A stretch of DNA of 64,000 nucleotides from Saprospiraceae bacterium. Lineage in GTDB: Bacteria; Bacteroidota; Bacteroidia; Chitinophagales; Saprospiraceae. The stretch lies in the NCBI GenBank assembly GCA_020628645.1, contig JAHDES010000015.1:39598-103597 (forward strand), in the 5' to 3' direction. The notes beneath the pieces are model-generated. The model was not told the origin of the DNA. It made no database searches and was given only the letters and a program-made list of their open reading frames with translations. The stretch's first letter is position 1, and every line of letters begins with the position of its first letter. This document shows, one piece after another, positions 52,290-63,200 of the stretch. A program made the translations under genes and the position numbers.

Positions 52290-55200
52290 ATGAGAAAAAC
52301 CAATTATTTAATTCTTTCTATTAGTATCTGTTTTTTATTTGCTTGTGGAACATCCAATCAAGAATCTTCTTCCAACTATGATCGAGCACAAAATCCTTGG
52401 GTTTTTCGTTCCGTATTGGATGAAACTCCTCGTATGATTACATTGGCATTAAACGATCAATTATGGACAGCTTATAGTACACAAAATTGTGCCTTATACA
52501 AAATATGGAAAGGCTTTGTCAATTTAGATGGTGCCGTTTATACCACCGCTCACGGGCCACAACCCAATTCCGTTGGCAATGCTTATTTTGTCAATCAATA
52601 TGCTACGCCTTGGCAAATTCGTAAAAATGGAACAACATCTAGTGTTACCGCACAATATCGCGGGCATCGTTTTGAAAATGGACAAGCCGTTTTGATGTAT
52701 GAATTACCACTAAATGGTAATAACAAAATTCTAGTTACAGAACGTCCTGAATATGTCGTAAAGGATAATGGTCTCAACGGTTTTGAACGTACTTTTACTA
52801 CTGAAAATGTCCCTAATGGAGTTGAAGTACTCCTTCAAACAAATGTAAGTTCTGTCGTTTCTGAACAAAGTATCGAAACAGATGGATCATTTCAAGTCGC
52901 CAATTCTAAAAAACGAGAAAAAGGAAAAATATCAGCGGTTGATCTTGATGGTTCTTTGGTATTAAATTCAAATGGGACGACCAATTTCACGACTTGGTTA
53001 GTTGCCAAACCTTTGATTGAAAATGAAAATAAAATTCAAGGAGCAGAAGAAGAGGAAGAACGTCCTTTAGGTTTTCGATTGATTGCTCGAAATGATTGTA
53101 AATCTTGCCATAACACCTATAAAAAAACCATTGGTCCAGCTTATGTAGAAGTCGCGCAACGCTATCGCAATACACCTGAAAATGTAGCGATGCTAGTCGG
53201 TAAAGTAAAGAATGGAGGGAATGGCGTTTGGGGAGAAACCTTAATGAATGCGCATCCTGATGTTGCCGAATCTGACATCAAAGCAATGGTGGAATATGTG
53301 ATGTCATTAGATGCAGAAGAAGAAGCGCAACTGGCAGCCATCGAAGCCAATACACCAGATAAAGAATTGGATTATATTGATGCTAGCGGTACAAAAAAGG
53401 ACGACATCTTACCTGGAGCTTATTATCGTTTTTTCTCTTTTGGAAAATCCTTGAGTTCTTTAGCAGATTGTGATTTTACTGGAAAGCCTGTTGCGGAAGG
53501 TATAATTGCTACTATAGATGTCAATGATGAAGATTTAGCAGGAGCTGGGGATAATTTTGGTATAGAAGTTACAGGATATTTGAACATTCCAAAAGACAAT
53601 AATTATGTTTTCCGTCTTATCTCAGATGATGGTTCAAAATTATTTATAGATGATAAAGTAATTATCGACCACGATGGTTTGCATGGAGCGGATGCGATGG
53701 ATGGCGAAGTGGCGCTAAAAGAAGGTTTACATCCTTTTAAAATTGAATTTTTTCAAGGACTAGGTGGTAAAAGTTTACGTTTTTTATGGCGTTCATTTGA
53801 TGGAGAAGCACGTTTCAGAATTGTTCCTTCTAATGTAATTACGCATCACAAAACTGATCAAATGCCAAGCTCAGGTGGTGGTGGGCCAACACTGGGTGGA
53901 GATAATAAAATTCCTGGAGATAAATTTGCGCTTCAAGATGTTCATCCAAGTTATGATATTGCGCAAGCGCGTCCTGCGGTCTTTACGCCAAAAGTAGGTG
54001 GTATGGACTTTCTTTCTGACGGAAGATTGGTCGTCAGTACTTGGGATCCTGCTGGAAGTATTTATATTTTGGATGGTGTGAATGGCGATGATCCTGAAAA
54101 AATCACCACTAAATTAATTGCATCCGGATTAGCAGAACCGCTTGGTGTAAAAGTGGTCAATGATATTATTTATATTCAGCAAAAACAAGAACTTACCCAA
54201 CTACTCGACCATAATGGTGATGATATCATAGATGAATATCGCGTCATGAGTAATGATTGGGATGTATCTGCTAATTTCCATGAATTTGCATTTGGTTTGG
54301 TAGAAAAAGACGGCTGGTTATATGGAAATCTTGCTATCGGTGTAATGCCCGGTGGAGCGAGTGCTCCCAATCAACCAAAACAACGTGGAAGCACGTATCG
54401 TGTCAATATAGAAACTGGCGAAACGCAATACCTCACCTCAGGAATGCGTACACCAAATGGAATTGGAATTGGAGTAGATGGAGAAATTTTCGTAGCCGAT
54501 AATCAAGGCGATTGGTTACCTGCTAGTAAAATTATGCATGTTCAAGAAGGCGCATGGTTTGGTTCTCGTGCCGTAGATTTTGATGGTACCGCCGATAAAA
54601 CAGAAACGAAACCACTCGTCTGGTTACCACAAGATGAAATTGGAAATTCTCCTTCCACGCCTATGGCCATCAATGATGGACCGTACAAAGGGCAAATGAT
54701 TCACGGCGAAGTGACTAATGGAGGAATCAAGCGCGTATTCGTTGAAAAAGTAAATGGCAACTATCAAGGTTGTTTATTCCGTTTTATTCAAGGTTTAGAA
54801 GCGGGTGTCAATCGAATCAAATGGGGACCAGATGGCGCATTGTATGTAGGAGGAATAGGTTCTAGTGGTAACTGGGGGCATTCTGGTAAATTGTGGTATG
54901 GTTTACAACGTTTGAAATACAATGAAAATCCTACTTTTGAAATGTTAGCCGTTCGTGCTAAATCAGATGGCGTAGAAATTGAATTTACGGAAGCGCTTCA
55001 AGAAGGCGATGGTTGGGATAAAGCAGCTTATGAGATTGAACAATGGCGTTACCAACCAACTGCCAATTATGGTGGCCCAAAAATAGATCAACAAAGACTT
55101 AATATTCTTTCCGTTAATGTTTCTGAAGATCGAAAAAAAGTATTTTTAGAATTAAGTGGCATGAAGCCCGATCATGTGGTCTATGTACATTTACTCGATC

Positions 55201-55985
55201 ATTTCGTAAGTTCAAATGGAAATGGTCTTTGGAGTACTGAAGCTTGGTACACGATGAATGCGATCCCTTCAAATCTTAAAGGTGTAAAAACTACTGCTCT
55301 AAATTTCGCTTTAAATACCCTTACCAATGAAGAAAAAGCGAATGGATGGGAGTTACTATTTGATGGTAAAACAACGAATGGTTGGCACAATTACGGAAAA
55401 GAGACCATTGGTTCGAGTTGGAAAGTACAAGATGGCGCACTCATGTTAGATGTAGTCAAAAAAGATGATGGAGGTTGGCAAGCAGCAGATGGGGGTGATA
55501 TTATTTGTGATAACGAATATGATAATTTTGAACTCCGTTTAGAATGGAAAATTCAAGCTTGTGGCAATAGTGGAATTATGTATCTCGTCGAAGAATCAAA
55601 AGATTATAGCTATCCTTGGATGACGGGTCCCGAAATGCAAGTCTTGGATAATACCTGCCATCCAGATGCCATGATAGAGAAACATCGAGCAGGAGATTTA
55701 TATGATATTATCAAATGTTCTTACGAAACGGTGAAACCAGCTGGGCAATGGAATAAAATCCGTGTTATTGTCAATAATGGTCATTTAGAGCACTGGCTCA
55801 ATGGACATAAAGTCGTTGAAACAGAACTTTGGACAGATGAATGGATCGAAACCCTAAAAGCTACAAAATGGAAAGATTTTGCCGATTTTGGCACAAAAAA
55901 GAAAGGAAAAATCTCCTTACAAGATCACGGCGATCGAGTGTGGTTTAGAAATATAAAAATTAAAGATTTGAATCCTAATTCATAA
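52290..55985 (+). CDS. Lipoprotein with cytochrome c, PA14, beta-propeller and DUF1080 domains
   Basis: This is a 1231-residue multi-domain envelope protein. The lipobox is FLFAC (Cys19). A c-type cytochrome domain at about 255-335 has heme motif CKSCH. A PA14 carbohydrate-binding domain follows (about 365-520, YLNIPKDNNYVFRLISDDG). A six-bladed-type propeller like sugar/sorbosone dehydrogenases covers about 555-890 (GMRTPNGIGIGVDGEIFVAD). The C-terminal DUF1080 domain (about 1030-1230, GWELLFDGKTTNGWHNYG) is now described as a 3-keto-disaccharide hydrolase fold. Together with the MFS gene 37 bases downstream it suggests oxidation and cleavage of a sugar at the cell surface, with uptake of the product. 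The pathway is inferred. Confidence 0.88.
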   Translation: MRKTNYLILSISICFLFACGTSNQESSSNYDRAQNPWVFRSVLDETPRMITLALNDQLWTAYSTQNCALYKIWKGFVNLDGAVYTTAHGPQPNSVGNAYFVNQYATPWQIRKNGTTSSVTAQYRGHRFENGQAVLMYELPLNGNNKILVTERPEYVVKDNGLNGFERTFTTENVPNGVEVLLQTNVSSVVSEQSIETDGSFQVANSKKREKGKISAVDLDGSLVLNSNGTTNFTTWLVAKPLIENENKIQGAEEEEERPLGFRLIARNDCKSCHNTYKKTIGPAYVEVAQRYRNTPENVAMLVGKVKNGGNGVWGETLMNAHPDVAESDIKAMVEYVMSLDAEEEAQLAAIEANTPDKELDYIDASGTKKDDILPGAYYRFFSFGKSLSSLADCDFTGKPVAEGIIATIDVNDEDLAGAGDNFGIEVTGYLNIPKDNNYVFRLISDDGSKLFIDDKVIIDHDGLHGADAMDGEVALKEGLHPFKIEFFQGLGGKSLRFLWRSFDGEARFRIVPSNVITHHKTDQMPSSGGGGPTLGGDNKIPGDKFALQDVHPSYDIAQARPAVFTPKVGGMDFLSDGRLVVSTWDPAGSIYILDGVNGDDPEKITTKLIASGLAEPLGVKVVNDIIYIQQKQELTQLLDHNGDDIIDEYRVMSNDWDVSANFHEFAFGLVEKDGWLYGNLAIGVMPGGASAPNQPKQRGSTYRVNIETGETQYLTSGMRTPNGIGIGVDGEIFVADNQGDWLPASKIMHVQEGAWFGSRAVDFDGTADKTETKPLVWLPQDEIGNSPSTPMAINDGPYKGQMIHGEVTNGGIKRVFVEKVNGNYQGCLFRFIQGLEAGVNRIKWGPDGALYVGGIGSSGNWGHSGKLWYGLQRLKYNENPTFEMLAVRAKSDGVEIEFTEALQEGDGWDKAAYEIEQWRYQPTANYGGPKIDQQRLNILSVNVSEDRKKVFLELSGMKPDHVVYVHLLDHFVSSNGNGLWSTEAWYTMNAIPSNLKGVKTTALNFALNTLTNEEKANGWELLFDGKTTNGWHNYGKETIGSSWKVQDGALMLDVVKKDDGGWQAADGGDIICDNEYDNFELRLEWKIQACGNSGIMYLVEESKDYSYPWMTGPEMQVLDNTCHPDAMIEKHRAGDLYDIIKCSYETVKPAGQWNKIRVIVNNGHLEHWLNGHKVVETELWTDEWIETLKATKWKDFADFGTKKKGKISLQDHGDRVWFRNIKIKDLNPNS

Positions 55986-56022
55986 AAAAATTATCAAAAC
56001 AAAACGAAAAATCAAACGAATT

Positions 56023-57381
56023 ATGAGTGGAATTAATAAATCAAGATTGTTTAACGCCAGTTGCGTTGCGCTGATTGTTACGGCAATGACTTTTGCTATC
56101 CGCGCAGGAATTTTAGGTCAATTAGGCGTTGATTTCAATTTATCCGATACCGAATTGGGATGGGTGAATGCGATGGCATTTTTAGGTTTTCCCATTGCAA
56201 CGATGATTGGTGGACCATTATACAACGCATTAGGTCCTCGTAAAATCATGTGGGTTGCCTTTGTTACGCATCTTTTAGGATTGATTCTGACCATTTTTGC
56301 AGGAGGATTTTGGGGCTTACTCATTTCTACCTTCTTTATTGGTTTTGCTAATGGATCAGTAGAAGCAGCCTGTAATCCGATGATCGCAAATATGTATGAG
56401 GATAATAAAACGACTATGCTCAACAAATTCCATGTATGGTTTCCTGGAGGTATTGTAATTGGAGCTTTAGCCTCTACTTTTATGACTAATATGGACATGG
56501 GTTGGCAAATGCAAATTGGTATTATGGTCATTCCTACCATCATTTATGGATGGATGATTTTGGGTCAAGAATTTCCAGAAGAGCCAGAATCAAGTACGAT
56601 TGATTTCCAAAAATTATTTCCACCGATTTATCTCATCATCATGTTTTTGTTTGTGCTTATCGCAGCATCAGATTTGACGCTACAACGATGGTTTGCAGGA
56701 GATGTGGCATTGTATATTAAGTTAGGATTAATTGTCGTAGTAATTGGATTGATCTATCGTTATTTTGGTTGGTTATACACTTTGTTAGCATTATGTATGA
56801 CCTTAACTGCTACATCAGAATTGGGAACTCAACAATGGGTAGAGCGTATTTTAGGAAACTCTGGCGCACATCCGATGCTGATTCTTGCTATGGTTACGGG
56901 TTTAATGGCAGTAGGACGTTATTTCGGAGGCCCATTAATTCACCGTTTCAAGCCTATTGGAGTTTTATTTGGATCAGCCATTATTGCTACGATTGGTATT
57001 GGAATGATGAGTATGGTAACTGGCCCTATGGTTTATGTAGCTGCGATTCTTTTTGCAATAGGAGTAATGTATTTCTGGCCAACGATGATTGGCGCAACAG
57101 CAGAATATACACCTGAAACTGGAGCGCTAGGACTATCCTTTATGGGAGGCGTAGGTATGTTTGCTACTTCACTTTGGCAACCTGTGATCGGTGGCTGGTT
57201 GGATTCCGAACGTGCAAAAGCATTGGCTAGTGGAATGGCAGAAGATGCTGCAGAATTAGCGGCTGGACAAGCGACTTTAGATAATATTGCCTTCTTCCCT
57301 GCTATCTTAATTCTGGCCTTTGGATTTTTATTTTTTTTCCAACGGCATAAATTAGGAAATAGTGGTGATAGCAGTCATTAA
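56023..57381 (+). CDS. MFS transporter
   Basis: The protein has 452 residues with about twelve transmembrane helices. The first loop has a major-facilitator-like segment GGPLYNALGPRKIMW. Two halves are separated by a short loop near 190. It starts 37 bases after the DUF1080 protein, so the two form an operon, which suggests the substrate is a sugar or oxidised sugar made by that protein. The family branch resembles sugar/nucleoside MFS proteins of Bacteroidota, but the exact substrate cannot be decided from sequence. No signal or fusion is seen. Confidence 0.85.
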   Translation: MSGINKSRLFNASCVALIVTAMTFAIRAGILGQLGVDFNLSDTELGWVNAMAFLGFPIATMIGGPLYNALGPRKIMWVAFVTHLLGLILTIFAGGFWGLLISTFFIGFANGSVEAACNPMIANMYEDNKTTMLNKFHVWFPGGIVIGALASTFMTNMDMGWQMQIGIMVIPTIIYGWMILGQEFPEEPESSTIDFQKLFPPIYLIIMFLFVLIAASDLTLQRWFAGDVALYIKLGLIVVVIGLIYRYFGWLYTLLALCMTLTATSELGTQQWVERILGNSGAHPMLILAMVTGLMAVGRYFGGPLIHRFKPIGVLFGSAIIATIGIGMMSMVTGPMVYVAAILFAIGVMYFWPTMIGATAEYTPETGALGLSFMGGVGMFATSLWQPVIGGWLDSERAKALASGMAEDAAELAAGQATLDNIAFFPAILILAFGFLFFFQRHKLGNSGDSSH

Positions 57382-57449
57382 TTTTTAACATAAAAAATTT
57401 AAGAGAGAGATGAATTGCATTTTGTCTCTCTCTTTTTGTAAAAACATAT

Positions 57450-57914
57450 TTGGAAATGACAAATCTATTCTACCTATTTCTATTCCTTTTAATTTGTTCA
57501 TCCTGTAAAAAATTTATAGATGATGAACCTATTATTGATACGCCAGTAGAGTACAATGACTTTTTGATTAATTTGGAAGCCATTTCAGATTTTGATACGA
57601 TTATTGAAGTGAAACAAATGGGGGAATTACAAATCAATTATAATCTTGTAGATGAGCGTGTTGTTACCCGACATGAAGCTTATTTCCTGATTAACAATGA
57701 TGAAAATTTAAAAGTATTCACTTTCGAACCTACTTCTTTTAATTCTACGGCTATATCAATAGTGTATGGTATAGATGATTTTACTTCTTTTATTGTTGAA
57801 AATGAAGATACTTATACGTCTTCTATTGGAGATGAATTTCATTTTTATCTTTTTGCAGAAGATGATACTAATAATATTAGTACCCGAAATTTTGTAGTAC
57901 GGATTGTAGAATAG
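57450..57914 (+). CDS. Small lipoprotein, unknown function
   Basis: The protein has 154 residues with a lipoprotein signal ending LICSSC (Cys19) followed by KKFIDDEP. The rest appears to be a single Ig-like beta sandwich of about 120 residues (LINLEAISDFDTIIEVKQMG; DEFHFYLFAEDDTNNISTRNF). No family is named with confidence; it resembles the DUF4625-type small domains of Bacteroidota lipoproteins. The ATG at 57450 or 57456 may be used. It lies 68 bases after the MFS gene, possibly in the same operon, and ends in a terminator. Confidence 0.65.
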   Translation: MEMTNLFYLFLFLLICSSCKKFIDDEPIIDTPVEYNDFLINLEAISDFDTIIEVKQMGELQINYNLVDERVVTRHEAYFLINNDENLKVFTFEPTSFNSTAISIVYGIDDFTSFIVENEDTYTSSIGDEFHFYLFAEDDTNNISTRNFVVRIVE

Positions 57915-57935
57915 TATTTACATTAAAAAGAAAAA

Positions 57936-57970
57936 GCCCTTGATAACAACTTGTTAATCAAGGACTTTTC
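57936..57970 (+). terminator. Terminator after the small lipoprotein gene
   Basis: CCTTGAT pairs with ATCAAGG, with an inner AACA/TGTT stem, followed by ACTTTT on the plus strand. On the left AAAAAG gives a U-tract for the convergent tRNA-Cys transcript. Confidence 0.75.
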
Positions 57971-57985
57971 TATGGATTTTATCGG

Positions 57986-58056
57986 AGGTCGGTAGCGGAT
58001 TCGAACCGCTGTACGAGGTTTTGCAGACCTCTGCCTAACCGCTCGGCCAACCGACC
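57986..58056 (-). tRNA. tRNA-Cys (anticodon GCA)
   Basis: On the minus strand the acceptor arm GGTCGGT pairs with ACCGACC. The D arm is GGCCGAGCGGTTAGGC, the anticodon loop has CTGCAAA with GCA, and the T arm contains GGTTCGAATCC. The 3' CCA is not completely encoded (T-CC-G follows). It is the tRNA that reads the TGC/TGT runs of the two leader peptides. Confidence 0.95.
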
Positions 58057-58310
58057 GCATTATTGGGATTGCAAATATAAGGTATTTTTACATACCATGC
58101 TCAAGTTTTTGAACAAATAATTATTTAGCATAGTTCCAATTCATATAAATACATAAATCATACCATAATTTATCGTAATATATGACCAAAAATCTTTTCA
58201 AAGTAAGTATCTTGCTAGGCTAAACTTTAACCAAGGATACTTTCGGGCAAAGAATACAAAATTGATCTTGCACTCGAAACTTAAATTTGAACGTTCACAA
58301 TAACAAAATC

Positions 58311-59579
58311 ATGCGAGAAGACTTCCTCCACTTCCTTTGGCGTTTCAAACGCTTTGAACTTACTCAATTAACTACTACGGAAAATGAAAGGATACATATT
58401 CTAAATTGGGGGAATCATAATACCGATGCTGGCCCTGATTTTAGTCATGCCAAGATTCAGATAGGGGATACGACTTGGGCAGGAAATGTGGAAATGCATC
58501 TTCAATCATCTGATTGGTACAAGCATCAGCACCAAACGGATAAGGCTTATGATACCGTTATTCTTCATGTTGTTTTAGAAGAAGATGAACCCATTTTTAG
58601 AAAAAATGGAGAACGCATTCCTTGTTTAGAACTAAAAGAACGTATTCCTAGCAAATTAAAAAACACTTATCTCAAAATTTGGAACAACACCCATTGGATC
58701 GCTTGCCAAAATCAATTTCATACGGTAAATGAACTAACACGACACAATTGGCTAGATCGTGTTTTGATCGAACGACTAGAACGAAAAACTAAATCTATTA
58801 AAGACCGACTTGCTTTCACGGCGAATGATTGGGAAGAAGTTTTTTATCAATTTTTAGCTCGAAATTTTGGCGTATCTGTCAATACAACACCTTTTGAATT
58901 ATTGGCGCAATCACTGTCTCTTTCGATTTTACTCAAACATAAAGACCAACTCATTCAATTAGAGGCCTTACTCTTTGGACAAGCAGGATTACTGAATAGG
59001 AACTTTGAAGATGCTTATCCTCAACAATTAAAAAAAGAATATGAATTTCTCCAACAAAAATATTCCCTTGTTTCGTTAAATGAAGAAAGCTGGAAATTTT
59101 CACGAATGCGCCCTGCCAACTTTCCAAGCATTCGAATTGCTCAATTTGCTCGATTAATTCATCAAACACATCATTTATTTAGTAAAGCTTTAGCGATTCA
59201 ATCTATAAAAGAAGTGGAGGCGATGTTGCAAGCTCAAATTACAGGCTACTGGGAAACTCATTATGTCTTTGATAAAGCATCCACAAAAAGAAAGAAAACT
59301 TTGGGTAAAAATATGATACGTCTGATTACGATCAATACTATTGTACCTTTCTTATTTTTATATGGAAAAGAGCATCAACAAGAATCTTTCAAAAAACAAG
59401 CATTACAGTTGCTGGAAGAATTGCCTGCCGAAAAGAATAGTATTATTTCAAAATGGCAAGAATTAGGTGTTTCCGTAGAAAATGCCTTTCAATCACAAGC
59501 CTTGTTGGAACAAAAAAAATACTATTGTGATCAAAAGAAATGTATGCAGTGTGGAATTGGAGCAGCTATTTTAAAATAA
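58311..59579 (+). CDS. DUF2851 family protein
   Basis: The protein has 422 residues from MREDFLHFLW (an ATG at 58287 adds eight residues of unlikely leader). The family hallmark opens the protein: LHFLWRFKRFELTQLTT, then NTDAGPDFSHAKIQIGDTTW, GNVEMHLQSSDWYKHQH and VILHVVLEEDE. A helical middle follows, and the end has a Cys-rich motif CDQKKCMQCGIGA. DUF2851 is common in Bacteroidota and has no established function; the DWYKH...YDTVILHVV block looks like a nuclease- or metal-site-like core but this is unproven. It is monocistronic, and a weak terminator follows. Confidence 0.9.
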   Translation: MREDFLHFLWRFKRFELTQLTTTENERIHILNWGNHNTDAGPDFSHAKIQIGDTTWAGNVEMHLQSSDWYKHQHQTDKAYDTVILHVVLEEDEPIFRKNGERIPCLELKERIPSKLKNTYLKIWNNTHWIACQNQFHTVNELTRHNWLDRVLIERLERKTKSIKDRLAFTANDWEEVFYQFLARNFGVSVNTTPFELLAQSLSLSILLKHKDQLIQLEALLFGQAGLLNRNFEDAYPQQLKKEYEFLQQKYSLVSLNEESWKFSRMRPANFPSIRIAQFARLIHQTHHLFSKALAIQSIKEVEAMLQAQITGYWETHYVFDKASTKRKKTLGKNMIRLITINTIVPFLFLYGKEHQQESFKKQALQLLEELPAEKNSIISKWQELGVSVENAFQSQALLEQKKYYCDQKKCMQCGIGAAILK

Positions 59580-59580
59580 T

Positions 59581-59613
59581 AAAGGGATCATCCTACAATA
59601 GAACAATCCCTTT
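59581..59613 (+). terminator. Possible terminator between convergent genes
   Basis: AAAGGGAT (59581-59588) pairs with ATCCCTTT (59606-59613) around a 17-nt loop, with a weak T-run. It lies between the DUF2851 gene and the convergent DUF937 gene. Confidence 0.5.
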
Positions 59614-59637
59614 AAAATATCATTTAAAAAAAGAAAA

Positions 59638-60114
59638 TTAGCCTAATAAATTGCCTAATCCACCTAATTTATCTTTTACAGCATCCATTGCTTTGTCTTT
59701 GACCATGTCTATCATACTATCGCTACCGCCCAATAAGCCCATGATGCCATCTTGTGTTACTTCACCACTATCATTACTAGCACTGCCTTTGATTTTATCC
59801 ATAATCATGGGTAAAGCAGCAGAAGAAACCATACCTGCCATTGATTCTGGCACACCTAATTTACTAACTAAGCTTCCTACAAAATTATTGGAAATAGAAC
59901 TAAAAACACCATTGTTTGCCATATCTCCACCTCCTGAAAACATGCCCATAATACCCGAAATGTCACCACCAGAAACAGCTTCTGTTAAGCCACTAGTGAT
60001 ACTTTCTTTTGCTAATGGAAAGGCGGATTCTGCCTGATCTGCTCCTAAACCTGTCTTTTCAGTAATAGCACCGATAACTTGTCCTTTGGCAGCATCTAAT
60101 AATTGATCTAACAT
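59638..60114 (-). CDS. DUF937/YidB-like small protein
   Basis: This 158-residue, Gly/Ser/Met-rich protein has no signal peptide. The opening MLDQLLDAAKGQVIGAITEKTG and the later AESAFPLAKESITSGL and MAGMVSSAALPMIMDKIKG fit the DUF937 pattern of short helical hairpins. The middle has a Gly-rich linker (GMFSGGGDMANN). The function of the family is unknown. It converges with the DUF2851 gene, and is divergent from the cyclase gene. Confidence 0.75.
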   Translation of the reverse strand: MLDQLLDAAKGQVIGAITEKTGLGADQAESAFPLAKESITSGLTEAVSGGDISGIMGMFSGGGDMANNGVFSSISNNFVGSLVSKLGVPESMAGMVSSAALPMIMDKIKGSASNDSGEVTQDGIMGLLGGSDSMIDMVKDKAMDAVKDKLGGLGNLLG

Positions 60115-60265
60115 AAAAGAATATATTTTTGATTTTGTAATAAGATAGAATTCAATAATAGGACGGTAGATTATAAAGTTGTCACGTTTTTTATTCTTAG
60201 GAATAAACTATTGGGGTTCGCTATTTTTTTCTTATACTTGAAAGATTGTGGACATATTTTCAAAT

Positions 60266-63200
60266 ATGGTTAAACGTATACTAAGTGTTTTTTGTTGGCT
60301 TATAGCTGTAAGTTTTACATTTTCTCAGACAGAAGATGTACAAATCAAAGTATACGGTTTTGAAGAAGGGCTTTCGCATCGAAATGTGTTTGCTATTCAA
60401 CAAGATAGTGCAGGTTATCTTTGGATGGGTACGATTAATGGTTTAAATCGCTTTGACGGCATTCGTTTTCGACACTATCACAGCACATCAAAAGAATATC
60501 GTATTCCCAAAAATTATATTACAGATGTATTAGTAACACATGATAATGCCCTTTATCTGGCGAGTCCCAATATGTTGGTTCATTATGATCCGTATTCAGG
60601 TCAAAGTACAGAATATCCTTTTAATGAGGGGCAACAGATTCGTTCCGCAGAAGTAACGCCGCATCATCTTTTAGAAGATGAAAAGCAGCAACTTTGGATG
60701 GTGAATTATGCCTCGCATACGCGTTCGAGTACAGTAGAACGACTAGATTCTATAGGATCACAGCCTATTTTAGCATTGGCAGGAGAATATCAAGGTAGAC
60801 CATTTGTTGCTGATAAAAAGGAGTTTTATTTAGCAGCTTATTATAATGAACTTTGGAAATTAGATCACGAAGGACGCATTATACAAAAAGAAAAAATTAA
60901 TTCAAGAAACACTATTACACATTTACAAATACAAAAAAATAAATTGTGGATATTGACAGATAGGGGAGAAGTGTTTTACAAAATAGCAGATAAAATCGAA
61001 AAACATCCTGTCTCTCAAAAATTAGATGGGAACAACCTCAATGCTTTTTGGGTCGATCAAAATGAAAATATTTGGATAGGAGGCTATGCTAATCTATGGT
61101 TTTATGATGCTAAATTAGAACAACTTACTAATTATGATAATCCTATTCGTCAGCTTACCAAAAATACTGTTCATTATCGACAAATTTTCCAAGATCGTCA
61201 GGGTGTAATTTGGGTGGCTTCTGACTTTGGGGCTATAAAAATCGTACGTTCAGATCGTTTGTTTCAAAATTATTTATTTGGTGGAAACGAGCATTGCAAT
61301 AATGGGTATTGTAGTATTCGAGGCATTACAGCAGATGAAGAACGAGATAAAGTTTATTTTGCCTATTACAATTCTATTCATACCCTTGATTTGGCAACGC
61401 AGGAAATCAATCCACTTTTTAAAAATAAACGATTTTATAATCTCCCCTTTGGATTAATGTATGATAACAATTATTTGTATACTGGAAATGGACTTAAAAT
61501 AAATTTAGCAGAAGAAACAATAGATACATTATTTGAATCAACAGCCTCTGATAAAGGGGTCGTAACAAAAGATAAAAACGGCGTTTTATGGTTTGCTTAT
61601 GAAAAACAAATCTATTGCTTTGATGAAAATTTACAAGCTAAAACAACGCCATTTCAAGATTTATTAAAAGATCGTTTACAATCCGATATTAACTACCTTC
61701 ATCATGGATCGTATGATAATTATACATGGTTAGCCACTAATGCTCAAGGCTTATTTCGTTGGAATCCAAGTGATAGTACCCTTACCCATTTGCATACAAA
61801 GAATAGTAAAATCTCTGCTGATCGTATTTTAGCTATTTATGAAGATGAAGCCTTTTATCTATGGTTGGCGACGGCAAATGGATTGTGTCGATATCATATT
61901 CCTACAGGTGAATTTCAAACCTTTACCACTGCTGATGGTCTTTCTAATAATTTTATTAATGGAATACTTTCAGAAGGAGATTCTTGTATTTGGGTGAGTA
62001 CAGATAATGGCTTATCTCGTTTGAGTAAAGCCAATTTACAATTTACTAATTATAACAAACAAGATGGTTTAACAGATAATGAATTCAATCGTATTTCTTT
62101 TTATCAAGCACCTGATGGACGAATGTATTTTGGAGGATTAAATGGAGTCAATAGTTTTTATCCTTCTGCCTCCTTCGGGCAACATGTAAAGAAAAATCAA
62201 GCTCCTATTTTGCTAACCTCTTTTTCGCGTTTTGATGGGAAGATAGATAGTTTGATTACTTATTCTAATTTTAAAGAGGTAGATTCTACCATCTATTTGA
62301 GTCCAAGAGATCATTTTTTTACCTTTGAATTTTCTTTAGCGGATTATGCTTCCCACCAGCAAAATAAGTATAGCTACATGCTAGAAGGATTTGAACCTGA
62401 ATGGTCAAATAGTACAGAAAACAATACGGCGCGATATTACAATATTCCAGCAGGAAATTACACCTTTAAGGTACGCGCGGCAACGACAGAAGACAATTGG
62501 GGAGCTACCATTTTGCAAGTGCCGATTTATGTAGAACAAGCTTTTTACAAAAGTTGGGAGTTTTTATTGACTTGTATTTTGATTGGATTAGGATTGATTT
62601 ATTTATTGTTTCAATTACGAATTTATCGAGAAAAACAAAATAGAATTCGATTAGAGAAAGAAGTCGCACAACGCACCCAAGAATTAGCTGCTGCCAAACA
62701 ACAATCTGATGAATTATTACTCAATATTCTTCCACAAGAAACCGCAGAAGAACTCAAACAATATGGACGAGCAAAAGCCAAACGATTTGAAAATGTAACG
62801 GTTTTCTTTTCCGATTTTAAAGGTTTTACTAAAATAGCTGCCTTACTTGAACCAGAAGAACTTGTAGCAGAAATTGATTATTGTTTTCGAGAATTTGATC
62901 GTATAATTGAAGCAAACGGATTAGAAAAGATCAAAACAATTGGCGATGCCTACATGTGTGCAGGAGGGATTCCGAGTCCTACCGAACAACATGCCTCCAA
63001 AGTAGTACAAGCAGCTTTGGAAATACAAGAATTTATGCAGCAACTTGCTCAAGAAAAGAAAGCGAAAAACGAACCCTATTTTGAAACGCGAATAGGTATC
63101 CATACTGGAAGTATTGTAGCAGGAATTGTAGGGATCAAAAAATTCGCCTATGACATTTGGGGAGATACGGTCAATATCGCTGCCCGAATGGAAGATACAG

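Larger units (their letters stand above)
57915..58286. other. Intergenic region with tRNA-Cys
   Basis: This 372-base stretch holds the terminator at 57936-57970 and tRNA-Cys at 57986-58056. The remaining 230 bases are AT-rich and should carry the promoters of the tRNA (minus) and the DUF2851 gene (plus). Confidence 0.6.
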
